DNA of 45,008 nt from NCBI RefSeq assembly GCF_002251775.1, contig NZ_NOXX01000218.1, forward strand, positions 962-45,969. The letters run 5' to 3'. The notes under the pieces were generated by a model. It was not told the origin of the DNA. It was given only the letters and a program-made list of their open reading frames with translations, and did not search any database. The position numbers were made by a program, and so were the translations under genes. The stretch comes from Flavobacterium aurantiibacter (GTDB lineage: Bacteria; Bacteroidota; Bacteroidia; Flavobacteriales; Flavobacteriaceae). Below, piece after piece: positions 13,695 through 22,343 of this stretch (its first letter is position 1; each line of letters begins with the position of its first letter).

Positions 13695-15383
13695 ATGAGC
13701 GAAATTAGAAATGTACACCGCAGTAGAGCCCAAGAGTCGTCGGCTGCGATTGAACGATTATATATTACCATCCGACACCTTTTTAACCGTGGTTTTTACA
13801 AACCAATGGGTGTATCAGGGGAAACGTTGAGAGAAGCACTTTTATCGCTCCGACCCGAAATTTACGGAAGTATAGCTGAAGAAAAAGTGGAGCTAAATGG
13901 CTTGCTTTACGTCATCGAGCGTCTGCCAACGGGTATAGAAGAGTGTCGTTTTATCAACTTAATTTCCGACGAAGGTTATACCAATAGTCATTTTACCGCG
14001 ATCGTTCCGCCGAAGCGTAAACGCAATTGTTACCGCATAGACGAGGAGCAAATGAATGTGGTAATTACCCGAGGACGTTCGGATATTTACGACATTTTAA
14101 CGCACCTGACGTTCATTTTTATCGAATCGCACAAAATTAAAGATCGCGTTTTATTGGACGATGGAGGCGAGTTGTCGCGCGATTGGTTAAAGCTTGAACA
14201 AGCCGTTAAAACTTCAAAGAAACTCACCTTAATTGAACGTGAAAAAGCAGTTTCACATACGGCAAATATTCTTGGACGCAGTTTTTCGGAAGTGAATGCT
14301 ATTTACGATTCGTTTGGCAGCGCCGAAAAGCCCGACCGATTTTTGAGCGTAGTTTATTGGTTAGGAAAATTGGCTTTGGAAGAAGTTTTGGAAAATAAAA
14401 AACGCACTATTTCTTTCAGCCCGATTTTACGCGAACGTTTAGGACATCACATTCACGGAGAAATTTGGGCACACAATATCAAATCGACCTTATTCGCCAA
14501 CGGATTACTTGATCGTGAAATTCACATCATCAGTGCCAATATGCACTCGGTAATGAATTCGATTTTTGCTGCCGGAATTCAAAAAAACAAGACCGAATCT
14601 GGTATCGATTTCAAGTTGTTTGAAGAGTTAAGCAGCAGTGGTGCCAAAGAATTGCGTTTAAAGGTAGAGAAATTGGCATTGGCAAACGGAATGATTTCGA
14701 TGCCAGATACTTCGGGAACAAACATTGATGTTCAGATTTTCGATACTGCTATAATCGATTGGAAGAAAACGGCGTTTCCGAAAGTTAAAACACAAGAAAA
14801 CGGTCCCGTATTAATCGTGATGGATTATGCGTTTGGCGAACAGGCTTATGAAACCATCGATGAATTGTTGAAGCCTTTTGTGCAACCCGATGGTGTGAAA
14901 CAACATTTGAATGTGGCTTCGGTTTCAATTATGGGTAAAGCCGGTATTTTAGAAGGAGGAAAAGGCGATATTATGATTCCTTCGGCGCACATCAATGAAG
15001 GTACGGGCGACAACTATCCGTTTGAAAACGAGTTAACTGCTGAGATGTTAACCGGTTACGACATTCCAGTTTGTGCGGGTCCGATGGTAACAGTATTAGG
15101 AACCTCATTACAGAACAAAGATTTGTTGACGTTTTTCCACAAGTCAACTTGGGGTGTAATCGGTTTGGAAATGGAAGGGGCGTATTATCAGAAAGCCATT
15201 CAATCGGCTTCCAAAATTCGAAAAAGCATACCATCCCAGGTAAAAGTTCGTTATGCGTACTATGCCTCGGATAATCCGTTAGAAACGGGAAGTACTTTAG
15301 CTTCGGGTGGTTTAGGAACAACCGGTGTTAAGCCTACCTATTTAATTACAATAAAAATTTTAGAACAGATATTTAACTTATAA
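13695..15383 (+). CDS. Two-part protein with nucleoside-phosphorylase-like C-terminal half (DUF6909-type)
   Basis: A 562-residue protein that I recognise only loosely, as a Bacteroidota-restricted conserved family (I believe catalogued as DUF6909). Residues about 1-250 are alpha-rich with no motif I can name. The C-terminal half resembles the purine nucleoside phosphorylase/MTAN fold: an opening strand VLIVMDYAFGEQAYETI (about 374-390), GGKGDIMIPSAHINEGTGDNYPF (about 421-443), CAGPMVTVLGTS, then LEMEGAYYQKA like the DMEGAA ribose-binding motif, and YYASDNPLETGSTLAS in place of the catalytic-Asp loop. This suggests a nucleotide or nucleoside hydrolase/phosphorylase, but substrate and activity are unknown. 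ATG 13695 is chosen over TTG 13689. The Wzz-like gene starts 10 bases after it, so both may share a transcript. Confidence 0.6.
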   Translation: MSEIRNVHRSRAQESSAAIERLYITIRHLFNRGFYKPMGVSGETLREALLSLRPEIYGSIAEEKVELNGLLYVIERLPTGIEECRFINLISDEGYTNSHFTAIVPPKRKRNCYRIDEEQMNVVITRGRSDIYDILTHLTFIFIESHKIKDRVLLDDGGELSRDWLKLEQAVKTSKKLTLIEREKAVSHTANILGRSFSEVNAIYDSFGSAEKPDRFLSVVYWLGKLALEEVLENKKRTISFSPILRERLGHHIHGEIWAHNIKSTLFANGLLDREIHIISANMHSVMNSIFAAGIQKNKTESGIDFKLFEELSSSGAKELRLKVEKLALANGMISMPDTSGTNIDVQIFDTAIIDWKKTAFPKVKTQENGPVLIVMDYAFGEQAYETIDELLKPFVQPDGVKQHLNVASVSIMGKAGILEGGKGDIMIPSAHINEGTGDNYPFENELTAEMLTGYDIPVCAGPMVTVLGTSLQNKDLLTFFHKSTWGVIGLEMEGAYYQKAIQSASKIRKSIPSQVKVRYAYYASDNPLETGSTLASGGLGTTGVKPTYLITIKILEQIFNL

Positions 15384-15393
15384 ATTTATAACA

Positions 15394-16371
15394 ATGAATA
15401 AGAACACTTCAGAGAAACCTGAAAGTGAAGAAATTGACTTTTCTCAAATCGGTAACCGCATAACGGATAGTTTCTCAGCCTTTAAGGCAACAGCTTTTCG
15501 GGCTATTTTGTTTGTAAAAAGAAAAATCATCATACTTACGGTACTACTTTTTTCGGGTTTCGGTCTTGGTCTTTTTCTCGATAAAACGCTAACGAGTTAT
15601 CGTCATGAAATAATTGTAACACCAAATTTTGGTTCAAACGACTACCTATATTCTAAAATAGAGCAGTTCAATTCTAAAATCATTCAAAAAGATACACTAT
15701 CGTTAACCAAATCAGGGTTTAAAGATCTTCATCAAACGGGAAAGCTAACCATTGAGCCAATTATAGATATTTATAAGTTCATCAAAGACAATGAACAAAA
15801 TTTTGAATTAATTAAGCTTATGGCTGAAGACGGTGACCTAGAGAAAATAGTTACGGATAAGATCACAAGTAAGAATTACCCTTATCATGTTTTGACATTT
15901 GAAACCGCGAATAAAGTATCTGAAGAAGGGTTTGTCAAACCTTTAATAAGTTATCTAAACGACTCTAATTATTTTAATCAACTAAAGGAAGCTTATAGAA
16001 ATAATCTGGCAATTAAGATGAAGGCGAATGATTCGATTATTGGCCAGATAGATAGTTTTCTCAATACATTTAAAAACAGTACCGCTAGTAATTCGAAAAG
16101 CAGTAGTTTGGTGTACTATAATGAAAACACACAACTCAACGAAATCATTAAAACGAAGGAACTACTATTTGCAGAGCAGGGTTCATTACGGATTGATTTT
16201 ATTAACAGCGATCAGATAATTAAAGAAATAGTTGTTTCAACAAATTTAAAAAACATAAAGTCGATTAATGGCAAACTTAAGCTAGTATTACCAGTACTTT
16301 TTGTATTCTTTTACTTGTTCATTTATTTCTTTATGGTCTTTTACCGAAATGAGAGCAGTAAGCTAAAATAG
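15394..16371 (+). CDS. Wzz-like polysaccharide chain-length regulator
   Basis: A 325-residue inner-membrane protein with the Wzz/polysaccharide co-polymerase topology. One membrane helix is near the N-terminus (about 45-62, [18 protein letters not shown]), a large mostly helical periplasmic part lies between, and a second membrane helix is at the C-terminus (about 297-316, [20 protein letters not shown]). There is no Wzc-type kinase domain. It would control the chain length made by a Wzy polymerase. Sequence is more AT-rich than the preceding gene. It starts the polysaccharide locus, five bases ahead of rmlA, and has no adjacent Wza or Wzc gene. Confidence 0.75.
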   Translation: MNKNTSEKPESEEIDFSQIGNRITDSFSAFKATAFRAILFVKRKIIILTVLLFSGFGLGLFLDKTLTSYRHEIIVTPNFGSNDYLYSKIEQFNSKIIQKDTLSLTKSGFKDLHQTGKLTIEPIIDIYKFIKDNEQNFELIKLMAEDGDLEKIVTDKITSKNYPYHVLTFETANKVSEEGFVKPLISYLNDSNYFNQLKEAYRNNLAIKMKANDSIIGQIDSFLNTFKNSTASNSKSSSLVYYNENTQLNEIIKTKELLFAEQGSLRIDFINSDQIIKEIVVSTNLKNIKSINGKLKLVLPVLFVFFYLFIYFFMVFYRNESSKLK

Positions 16372-16376
16372 AAAAA

Positions 16377-17240
16377 ATGAAAGGAATCATTCTCGCAGGC
16401 GGCTCCGGTACGCGCCTACATCCGCTTACACTGGCAGTAAGTAAACAGCTTATGCCGATTTACGACAAACCGATGATTTACTACCCACTATCCACTTTAA
16501 TGTGGTCGGGAATTCGGGAAATCTTAATCATTTCCACACCACACGATTTACCACTGTTTCGCCAACTCTTGGGAGATGGTTCTCGCTTGGGTTGCCGGTT
16601 TGAATACGCCGTTCAAGAACATCCGAACGGCTTGGCAGAAGCATTTATTATTGGCAAAGATTTTATTGGCGGCGATAAAGTAGCTTTGGTTTTAGGAGAC
16701 AACATTTTCTACGGAACGGGACTTGCAGATTTATTACAAGCAAACAATAATCCTGATGGTGGAATTATTTACGCCTATCACGTACAAGATCCAGAACGCT
16801 ACGGTGTAGTAGAATTCGATAAGCAAGGAAAAGTGCTTTCTATCGAGGAGAAGCCGGTTGTTCCAAAGTCGAATTTTGCCGTTCCTGGAATTTATTTCTA
16901 CGATAATCAAGTTGTAGAAATTGCCTCCAATATCAAACCGAGTGCACGTGGTGAAATCGAGATTACCGATGTTAATAAAGCCTATTTGCAACAAGGAAAG
17001 TTACAAGTGAGCATACTTGATCGCGGAACCGCTTGGTTCGACACCGGAACGTTTAATTCGCTTATGCAAGCATCGCAGTTTGTTCAAGTTATTGAAGAAC
17101 GACAAGGTTTAAAGATAGGTTCTATTGAAGAAGCTGCTTTCAAAATGGGATACATCGACGCGCAGCAACTCGAAGCATTGGCGCAGCCCTTATTGAAAAG
17201 TGGGTACGGAAAACATTTAATTGAAATTATCAACGGATGA
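16377..17240 (+). CDS. rmlA: Glucose-1-phosphate thymidylyltransferase
   Basis: A 287-residue nucleotidyltransferase that makes dTDP-glucose from glucose 1-phosphate and dTTP, the first step of dTDP-6-deoxysugar synthesis. The N-terminal [16 protein letters not shown] is the nucleotide-binding signature, followed by [26 protein letters not shown] (metal and substrate site) and the C-terminal [18 protein letters not shown]. Full length for the family. It overlaps rmlC by 4 bases (ATGA), so rmlA-rmlC-rmlD are translationally coupled. RmlB, which would use the product, is not in the window. Confidence 0.95.
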   Translation: MKGIILAGGSGTRLHPLTLAVSKQLMPIYDKPMIYYPLSTLMWSGIREILIISTPHDLPLFRQLLGDGSRLGCRFEYAVQEHPNGLAEAFIIGKDFIGGDKVALVLGDNIFYGTGLADLLQANNNPDGGIIYAYHVQDPERYGVVEFDKQGKVLSIEEKPVVPKSNFAVPGIYFYDNQVVEIASNIKPSARGEIEITDVNKAYLQQGKLQVSILDRGTAWFDTGTFNSLMQASQFVQVIEERQGLKIGSIEEAAFKMGYIDAQQLEALAQPLLKSGYGKHLIEIING

Positions 17241-17785
17241 AAGCTATAGAAACGACTTTAAAAGGCTGTTTCGTTCTAGAACCCACGGTTATACCCGACG
17301 GTAGAGGCTATTTTATGGAGAGCTTCAACAAAAGGAAGTTCGCCGATGCGGTAGGTCACGAGGTCGATTTTGTGCAAGACAACCAATCGTTTTCCACTCG
17401 CGGCGTTATTCGCGGCTTGCATTACCAACGGGGCGAGCATGCTCAGGCAAAACTAGTACGTGTTTTACATGGTGAAGTTTTAGATGTGGCGGTTGATTTA
17501 CGACCCAATTCGCCAACCTACGGTAAAGTGGAAACCGTTTTGCTTTCCGAAGAAAACCAGAAACAGTTTTTCGTTCCACGCGGTTTTGCACACGGATTTG
17601 TGGTATTGTCTGAAACGGCAGTTTTTTTCTACAAGTGCGATAATTACTACAATAAAGCTAGTGAAGGCGGTGTGTTTTACAACGATCCGGATTTAGCTAT
17701 CGATTGGCAGATAACAGAGAAAGAGCTCATTATTTCTGAGAAAGATCAAAATCTTCCATTCCTAAAAGAAGCGTTGCCGGTATGA
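17237..17785 (+). CDS. rmlC: dTDP-4-dehydrorhamnose 3,5-epimerase
   Basis: A 182-residue cupin-fold epimerase of dTDP-L-rhamnose synthesis. The catalytic base H62 lies in [10 protein letters not shown], and Y132 (AVFFYKC) is in the expected catalytic tyrosine position. The [15 protein letters not shown] segment and the final [10 protein letters not shown] are family hallmarks. Residues around 40-50 ([11 protein letters not shown]) match the substrate-binding strand. Overlaps both neighbours by 4 bases. Confidence 0.95.
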   Translation: MKAIETTLKGCFVLEPTVIPDGRGYFMESFNKRKFADAVGHEVDFVQDNQSFSTRGVIRGLHYQRGEHAQAKLVRVLHGEVLDVAVDLRPNSPTYGKVETVLLSEENQKQFFVPRGFAHGFVVLSETAVFFYKCDNYYNKASEGGVFYNDPDLAIDWQITEKELIISEKDQNLPFLKEALPV

Positions 17786-18585
17786 AAGTGTTGGTAACTG
17801 GAGCAAACGGACAACTTGGGCAGTGTTTGCAAGAACTGGCGCCACAATTTCAAAATCTCGAGTTTACATTTTGCAGCTCACATGAACTAGACATTACCCA
17901 GCAGTCGCAAATCGAGGATAAATTTTCAGAACTCCGCCCCGACTTCTGTATCAATGCTGCGGCCTACACGGCAGTAGATAAAGCCGAATCCGAGTCAGAT
18001 CGCGCCTTTCTAATAAACGAAACCGCGGTTGGTTACTTAGCATTGGCTTGTAAAAAATACAATACTTCACTTATACACGTTTCAACCGATTTTGTTTTCG
18101 ACGGAACTAAGAACACGCCGTATCAAGAAACCGACGCAGTAAATCCTTTAGGTGTTTACGGGCAAAGTAAACTAGCGGGAGAGCAGCGCATTCAGGAAAT
18201 TTTGGAATCATTTTATATTGTTCGAACGTCTTGGGTGTATTCTGATTACGGACACAATTTTAAGAAAACCATGCTGCGTTTAGGCAAAGAACGCGGAGCT
18301 GTTTCTGTGGTAAACGATCAAAGAGGCTGCCCGACGCATGCAATCGACTTAGCGCAGGCATTATTGGCTATAGTAAACGCAAAAAATCATAAAGCGGTAC
18401 CTTACGGTATCTATCACTTCTGTGGAAACAATGAAATGACTTGGTATTCGTTTGCAATTCAGATCTTTGAAGAGGCAGAGCTGAAAGTTGCAGTAACGCC
18501 AATTCCAACTTCCGATTTTCCAACGCCTGCAAAAAGACCGGCTTATAGTGTTTTAGATCGCAGCAAGTGGGATCAAACTTTTTAA
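17782..18585 (+). CDS. rmlD: dTDP-4-dehydrorhamnose reductase, short at the C-terminus
   Basis: A 267-residue short-chain reductase that makes dTDP-L-rhamnose from the RmlC product. Features are the NAD(P) loop GANGQLGQCL (7-16), INAAAYTAVDKAE (58-70), the Ser/Thr segment HVSTDFVFDGT (99-109) and the YxxxK pair Y126/K130 in GVYGQSKLAGEQ. The protein stops right after RPAYSVLDRSKWDQTF, where family members normally run on for about 20-30 residues with a final helix. The stop codon follows a run of five T and five A residues. Activity may be kept, since catalytic residues are present. The glycosyltransferase starts 12 bases later. Confidence 0.9.
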   Translation: MKVLVTGANGQLGQCLQELAPQFQNLEFTFCSSHELDITQQSQIEDKFSELRPDFCINAAAYTAVDKAESESDRAFLINETAVGYLALACKKYNTSLIHVSTDFVFDGTKNTPYQETDAVNPLGVYGQSKLAGEQRIQEILESFYIVRTSWVYSDYGHNFKKTMLRLGKERGAVSVVNDQRGCPTHAIDLAQALLAIVNAKNHKAVPYGIYHFCGNNEMTWYSFAIQIFEEAELKVAVTPIPTSDFPTPAKRPAYSVLDRSKWDQTF

Positions 18586-18596
18586 AAAGAAGCCCA

Positions 18597-19523
18597 ATGA
18601 AATTATCAGTAGTTTCTCCGGTTTATAACGCTGAGCGCATAATTCCAACCTTAGTTGAAAGAATCGAGAACGCAGTTTCGCCGATTTTTAATGACTATGA
18701 AATTGTTTTGGTAGAAGATTGTAGTTCGGATAATAGTTGGGCAGTCATTGAAGCACTAGCTGCAAAGAATCGACATGTTGTCGCTGCAAAACTCAGTAAG
18801 AATTTTGGGCAACATCCAGCTATAATGGCAGGTTTGTCTTTGGCCACAGGCGATAAAATTGTGGTTATGGATTGCGATCTGCAAGACCAACCCGAAGAAA
18901 TAGAAAAGTTATTTAAAGCAATGCAAACAGGTTACGACATTGTTTTAGCCAAGCGCAGTAACCGACAGGACGGCTTTTTCAAAAAACTCTTTTCGCGAAT
19001 ATTTTTCAAAACCTATAGCTATTTAACCGACAGTAAATTCGATAATACTATAGCAAACTTTGGTATTTACGATCGCAAAGTTATCGATGAGGTTTTAAAG
19101 ATGAGTGATTATATCAAGTCGTTTCCGCTCTTTGTAAATTGGGTTGGCTTTCGTACTACGTCAATTGAAGTAGTTCACGCGAAAAGAGCAGAGGGAAAAA
19201 CTTCATATACCTACAGAAAGTTATTTAAATTGGCATTTGATACCATAATATCATTTTCCAATAAACCTTTAAAGATCTTTGTAAAGATTGGCATGCTTAT
19301 TTCCTTGATTTCATTTCTTGTAGGAATCTATACACTTTACAAGTACTTTGCAGGTGAAATAAAAGTTTTAGGTTATAGTTCGATCATGATTTCGATTTGG
19401 TTTTTATCTGGAATGATGATTACCATCACTGGAGTCGTGGGTATTTATATCGGAAAGATCTTTGATCAATCGAAAAACAGAAAGCCGTTTATAGTAGAAA
19501 AAACTGTCAATTATGAATCGTAA
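18597..19523 (+). CDS. Family 2 glycosyltransferase, GtrB/ArnC-like with C-terminal membrane helices
   Basis: A 308-residue membrane-bound GT-A glycosyltransferase. The N-terminal half has SVVSPVYNAERIIPTLVERI, the acidic IVLVEDCSSDNSW (about 41-53) and the metal-binding VMDCDLQDQPEEIEKL (about 90-105). Two membrane helices near the C-terminus (KIGMLISLISFLVGIYTLY and SIMISIWFLSGMMITITGVVGIYIG) match the GtrB/ArnC/DPM1 group, which moves sugars onto polyprenyl phosphate. It may therefore make a lipid-linked sugar donor for chain modification rather than extend the chain directly. The reading frame is open 10 codons upstream over the rmlD stop, but ATG 18597 gives the family-standard start. 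It overlaps the acyltransferase by 11 bases. Confidence 0.87.
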   Translation: MKLSVVSPVYNAERIIPTLVERIENAVSPIFNDYEIVLVEDCSSDNSWAVIEALAAKNRHVVAAKLSKNFGQHPAIMAGLSLATGDKIVVMDCDLQDQPEEIEKLFKAMQTGYDIVLAKRSNRQDGFFKKLFSRIFFKTYSYLTDSKFDNTIANFGIYDRKVIDEVLKMSDYIKSFPLFVNWVGFRTTSIEVVHAKRAEGKTSYTYRKLFKLAFDTIISFSNKPLKIFVKIGMLISLISFLVGIYTLYKYFAGEIKVLGYSSIMISIWFLSGMMITITGVVGIYIGKIFDQSKNRKPFIVEKTVNYES

Positions 19524-20307
19524 GAATATCTCTGCCGACGAAATTTACATCGGAACGAACACCATAATTGAGCCTTCCGCAGTTATTCGAGGGATTAATG
19601 GAAATGCACTCCGTGTTGTTATTGGAGATAATTGTTACATTGGAACGAATGTGCAAATTATTTGTGATGATTTTTCTCTTGGTGATTATTCCAAAATCCA
19701 ACACGACACCAATATTCACGGGTATTTGCCTTGCCATATCGGTCATAACGCTTGGATTGGTCAGTTTTCTATTATCGACTCGATAGGAGGAACTACGATT
19801 GGAAACAACTGTGGAATAGGCGCCCATTCGCAGATTTGGAGTCATATTAAGTACGGCGATACGTTGGAAGGTTGTCGGTTTTTGTCGGAAAAGCCCATGC
19901 AAATTGGCAACGATGTTTGGTTTGTAGGACATTGCATCGTTTCACCGATACTTGCCGCTGATAAGTCGATGGCCATGGTGGGTTCGGTGGTTACTAAAGA
20001 CATGAATTACAACGAAATTTACGCAGGTTCGCCAGCAAAGTCGATTTCGGACAAGATAGGATTTCAATTTAAAGAAGTTTCGGTGTCGGAGAAATTCCAG
20101 AAAATGCGCACCTATTTGCAACAGTGGAATCCTAGTGCTAGATCTATTGAAATTGTTAGTGACGTTTCTGAAATAGATTTTTCTAAAACTGACATTTCAT
20201 TTTTCAACGTTTCCGATCGCACTTACACCAAGAGAAGTAGTGAAGAAGAAATTGCATTTATGAAGTTTCTGCTTCCAGCGAAAGCAAAATTTACGCCAAT
20301 AATCTGA
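19513..20307 (+). CDS. Left-handed beta-helix acyltransferase
   Basis: A 264-residue hexapeptide-repeat acyltransferase. Residues about 10-180 hold successive [LIV]Gxxxx turns (IGTNTIIEPSAVIRG, VVIGDNCYIGTNVQII, HIGHNAWIGQFSIID, TIGNNCGIGAHSQIWSH, QIGNDVWFVGHCIVSP), ending with YAGSPAKSI. The His in IWSH or VGHC could be the catalytic base. The C-terminal 70 residues are not recognisable. Directly in front of the WecE-like transaminase, it is a good candidate to acetylate the 4-amino group of a dTDP-4-amino-4,6-dideoxyhexose, as VioB-type enzymes do. That link is inference from position; O-acetylation of the polymer is the main alternative. Confidence 0.8.
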   Translation: MNRKNISADEIYIGTNTIIEPSAVIRGINGNALRVVIGDNCYIGTNVQIICDDFSLGDYSKIQHDTNIHGYLPCHIGHNAWIGQFSIIDSIGGTTIGNNCGIGAHSQIWSHIKYGDTLEGCRFLSEKPMQIGNDVWFVGHCIVSPILAADKSMAMVGSVVTKDMNYNEIYAGSPAKSISDKIGFQFKEVSVSEKFQKMRTYLQQWNPSARSIEIVSDVSEIDFSKTDISFFNVSDRTYTKRSSEEEIAFMKFLLPAKAKFTPII

Positions 20308-20309
20308 TA

Positions 20310-21446
20310 ATGAAGACCCCTTTCAATAAACCGTATTTAAGCGGAAGAGAAACTTTTTACATTGAAGACGCGGTAAAAAGGGGTAAAATATCAGGGAATG
20401 GCGTTTACACACAGAAATGCCAGAAATTTTTTGAAGATAAGTACGGATTTTCGAAGTGCTTACTTACCACTTCTTGTACTGCTGCGCTTGAAATGGCCGC
20501 GATTTTAGTGGAAATTGAACCAGGCGATGAAGTGATTATGCCTTCGTACACATTTGTTTCTACTGCCAATGCATTCATTTTGCGCGGTGCCAAAATTGTT
20601 TTTGCTGATAGTCGATCCGATCATCCAAATATAGACGAAAACAGTTTAGAATCCTTGATTACGGCGCGTACCAAAGCTATTGTTGTGGTTCATTATGCCG
20701 GTGTTGCCTGTCACATGGAACCGATAATGGCACTTGCAAAGCAACATGATTTATTTGTAATTGAAGATGCAGCGCAGGCAATCGATAGCTATTACACTTT
20801 CGCCGACGGCACTAAAAAGGCTTTGGGTTCCATCGGTCATTTAGCGGCTTTTTCATTCCACGAAACCAAGAATATTATTTCTGGAGAGGGTGGGATGTTA
20901 GCGGTAAACGATGAGCAATTTGCGAAGCGTGCCGAGATTATATGGGAAAAAGGAACCAATCGCTCGTCGTTTTTTAGAGGGGAAGTCGATAAATACGGTT
21001 GGATAGATATTGGAAGTTCTTTTTTACCATCTGAAATAGTTGCCGCTTTTTTGTGGGCACAGCTCGAAAATTTAGAGGACATTCAGCGCAAGCGCAGAGC
21101 TATTTGGGAAGCCTATCACCAACAATTAGCGTCTTGGGCGCTAGCAAACGGCATTAAATTACCTCAGATTCCGAATTACGCCACCAATAACGGGCACATG
21201 TTTTATTTGATTTGTAAGAGTTTAGAACAAAGAACGGCGGTTATAAATCACTTAAAAGCGCACGGAATTTTAGCGGTTTTTCATTATTTGAGCTTGCACA
21301 AGAGTCTGTTTTATAACGAACGCCACGATGGAAGAAGTTTAGTGAACAGCGATCATTTTACCGATGTTTTAGTTAGATTGCCGCTGTATTATGAATTAGC
21401 GGTTGAGGAAGTGATTAGGGTTTTAAGGGAGTTTAAAAAACCATAA
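20310..21446 (+). CDS. WecE/RffA-like sugar transaminase (DegT/DnrJ/EryC1/StrS)
   Basis: A 378-residue PLP-dependent sugar aminotransferase. The sequence follows WecE (TDP-4-oxo-6-deoxyglucose transaminase) closely by eye: PFNKP, GKISGNGVYTQKCQ, TTSCTAALEMAAILVEIEPGDEVIMPSY, VVHYAGVACHMEPIMALAK, VIEDAAQAID, and the FSFHETKNIISGEGG segment where the lysine binds PLP. Later comes EKGTNRSSFFRGEVDKYGWIDIGSS and SYL-like FLPSEIVAAFLWAQLE. It would convert dTDP-4-keto-6-deoxyglucose into a 4-amino-4,6-dideoxyhexose nucleotide. Next to the acyltransferase (2-base gap), it suggests synthesis of an N-acylated sugar such as Fuc4NAc or Qui4NAc. Confidence 0.9.
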   Translation: MKTPFNKPYLSGRETFYIEDAVKRGKISGNGVYTQKCQKFFEDKYGFSKCLLTTSCTAALEMAAILVEIEPGDEVIMPSYTFVSTANAFILRGAKIVFADSRSDHPNIDENSLESLITARTKAIVVVHYAGVACHMEPIMALAKQHDLFVIEDAAQAIDSYYTFADGTKKALGSIGHLAAFSFHETKNIISGEGGMLAVNDEQFAKRAEIIWEKGTNRSSFFRGEVDKYGWIDIGSSFLPSEIVAAFLWAQLENLEDIQRKRRAIWEAYHQQLASWALANGIKLPQIPNYATNNGHMFYLICKSLEQRTAVINHLKAHGILAVFHYLSLHKSLFYNERHDGRSLVNSDHFTDVLVRLPLYYELAVEEVIRVLREFKKP

Positions 21447-21455
21447 AAGATATTT

Positions 21456-22340
21456 TTAATCGAACTGAGGGAAGTTTAAAAAAAAGTTACCATTAGTTAC
21501 TTCAATTGTGTCGCTTGCGTCATTTGGATTTTGCCCAACAAAACTGTAAGTTCCTCGTATTAGATTAAAAACTCGTTCGGTTACTTCTAATGTTCCAGTA
21601 CAGTCGTAAACCAAATATTCATGGGTTTCCGTATTATATTTTGCAATCTTAACCGAGTTAGTTATCGAATTATTGTTAAAAGAGTAGATCCCAGGAGTAG
21701 AATTTTGCCGATTAAATTTTAGTAAAATCTTAAATTGATCGTCACTAAGTGTGTGAAGCGTTAAATTATGATAATCTGACGGATTATCCTTACGCATATA
21801 ATGATGAATTGTCTTCCAATCTACACCATTGATTTTGGCTGTATTATTTAAACCTAGTATGATAGGAACAGATTCAATTACAGGTAAACTAAAAGAGCCA
21901 TTAACAAATTTAGATTGAGAATTTAGGTTATCGGGATCGGCATACAAAAACCCCGAAAAATTACCCTCAATCCTATTTAATATTGTATCGTAAGAAGTAA
22001 TTTCTAATGAATAGAAATTAGAGCTAAAATTCCTAAAATTGTAAAACTTACGCCAAACGCCAAATTCAAAGTAATCAATATGAATCTGCCCTATTTTGCC
22101 CTCTTTTGAGATTTTAATGGTGGGTTCAAAATCGAACGAACGCGTTTGAAATATAATTTTATCTTCAATTAAAAATGCATTGCGAGCTGTTAAATCCGTT
22201 AACGCACCATTAACATAGAGTTCAAATTTGTTTTCTGGGGCAACCACTTCGGGTTCTATCTCACTAACAGCTTCTGTATTATCTGAACAGCCAATATTAG
22301 AAAAAGCAATCAAAGCACTGATAAGAATAAGTCTTTTCAT
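21456..22340 (-). CDS. Paralogous hypothetical lipoprotein, copy 2
   Basis: A 294-residue predicted lipoprotein. The signal peptide MKRLILISALIAFSNIGC ends in a lipobox cysteine at residue 18. Two related beta-rich halves follow: one from about 40 (FELYVNGALTDLTARNAF) and one from about 165 (AKINGVDWKTIHHYM). It ends with GTYSFVGQNPNDASDTIEVTNGNF, which parallels the end of the upstream neighbour, so the two genes are tandem duplicates. The INGxxW pattern resembles the DUF6252-like lipoproteins of Bacteroidota, but I am not certain. Function unknown. It starts 3 bases after the neighbour's stop and points against the polysaccharide genes. Confidence 0.75.
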   Translation of the reverse strand: MKRLILISALIAFSNIGCSDNTEAVSEIEPEVVAPENKFELYVNGALTDLTARNAFLIEDKIIFQTRSFDFEPTIKISKEGKIGQIHIDYFEFGVWRKFYNFRNFSSNFYSLEITSYDTILNRIEGNFSGFLYADPDNLNSQSKFVNGSFSLPVIESVPIILGLNNTAKINGVDWKTIHHYMRKDNPSDYHNLTLHTLSDDQFKILLKFNRQNSTPGIYSFNNNSITNSVKIAKYNTETHEYLVYDCTGTLEVTERVFNLIRGTYSFVGQNPNDASDTIEVTNGNFFLNFPQFD

Positions 22341-22343
22341 GAA

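Noticed and set aside
15394..16371. Wzc-type tyrosine kinase
   Set aside because: There is no Walker A/B domain after the second membrane helix; the protein ends there.
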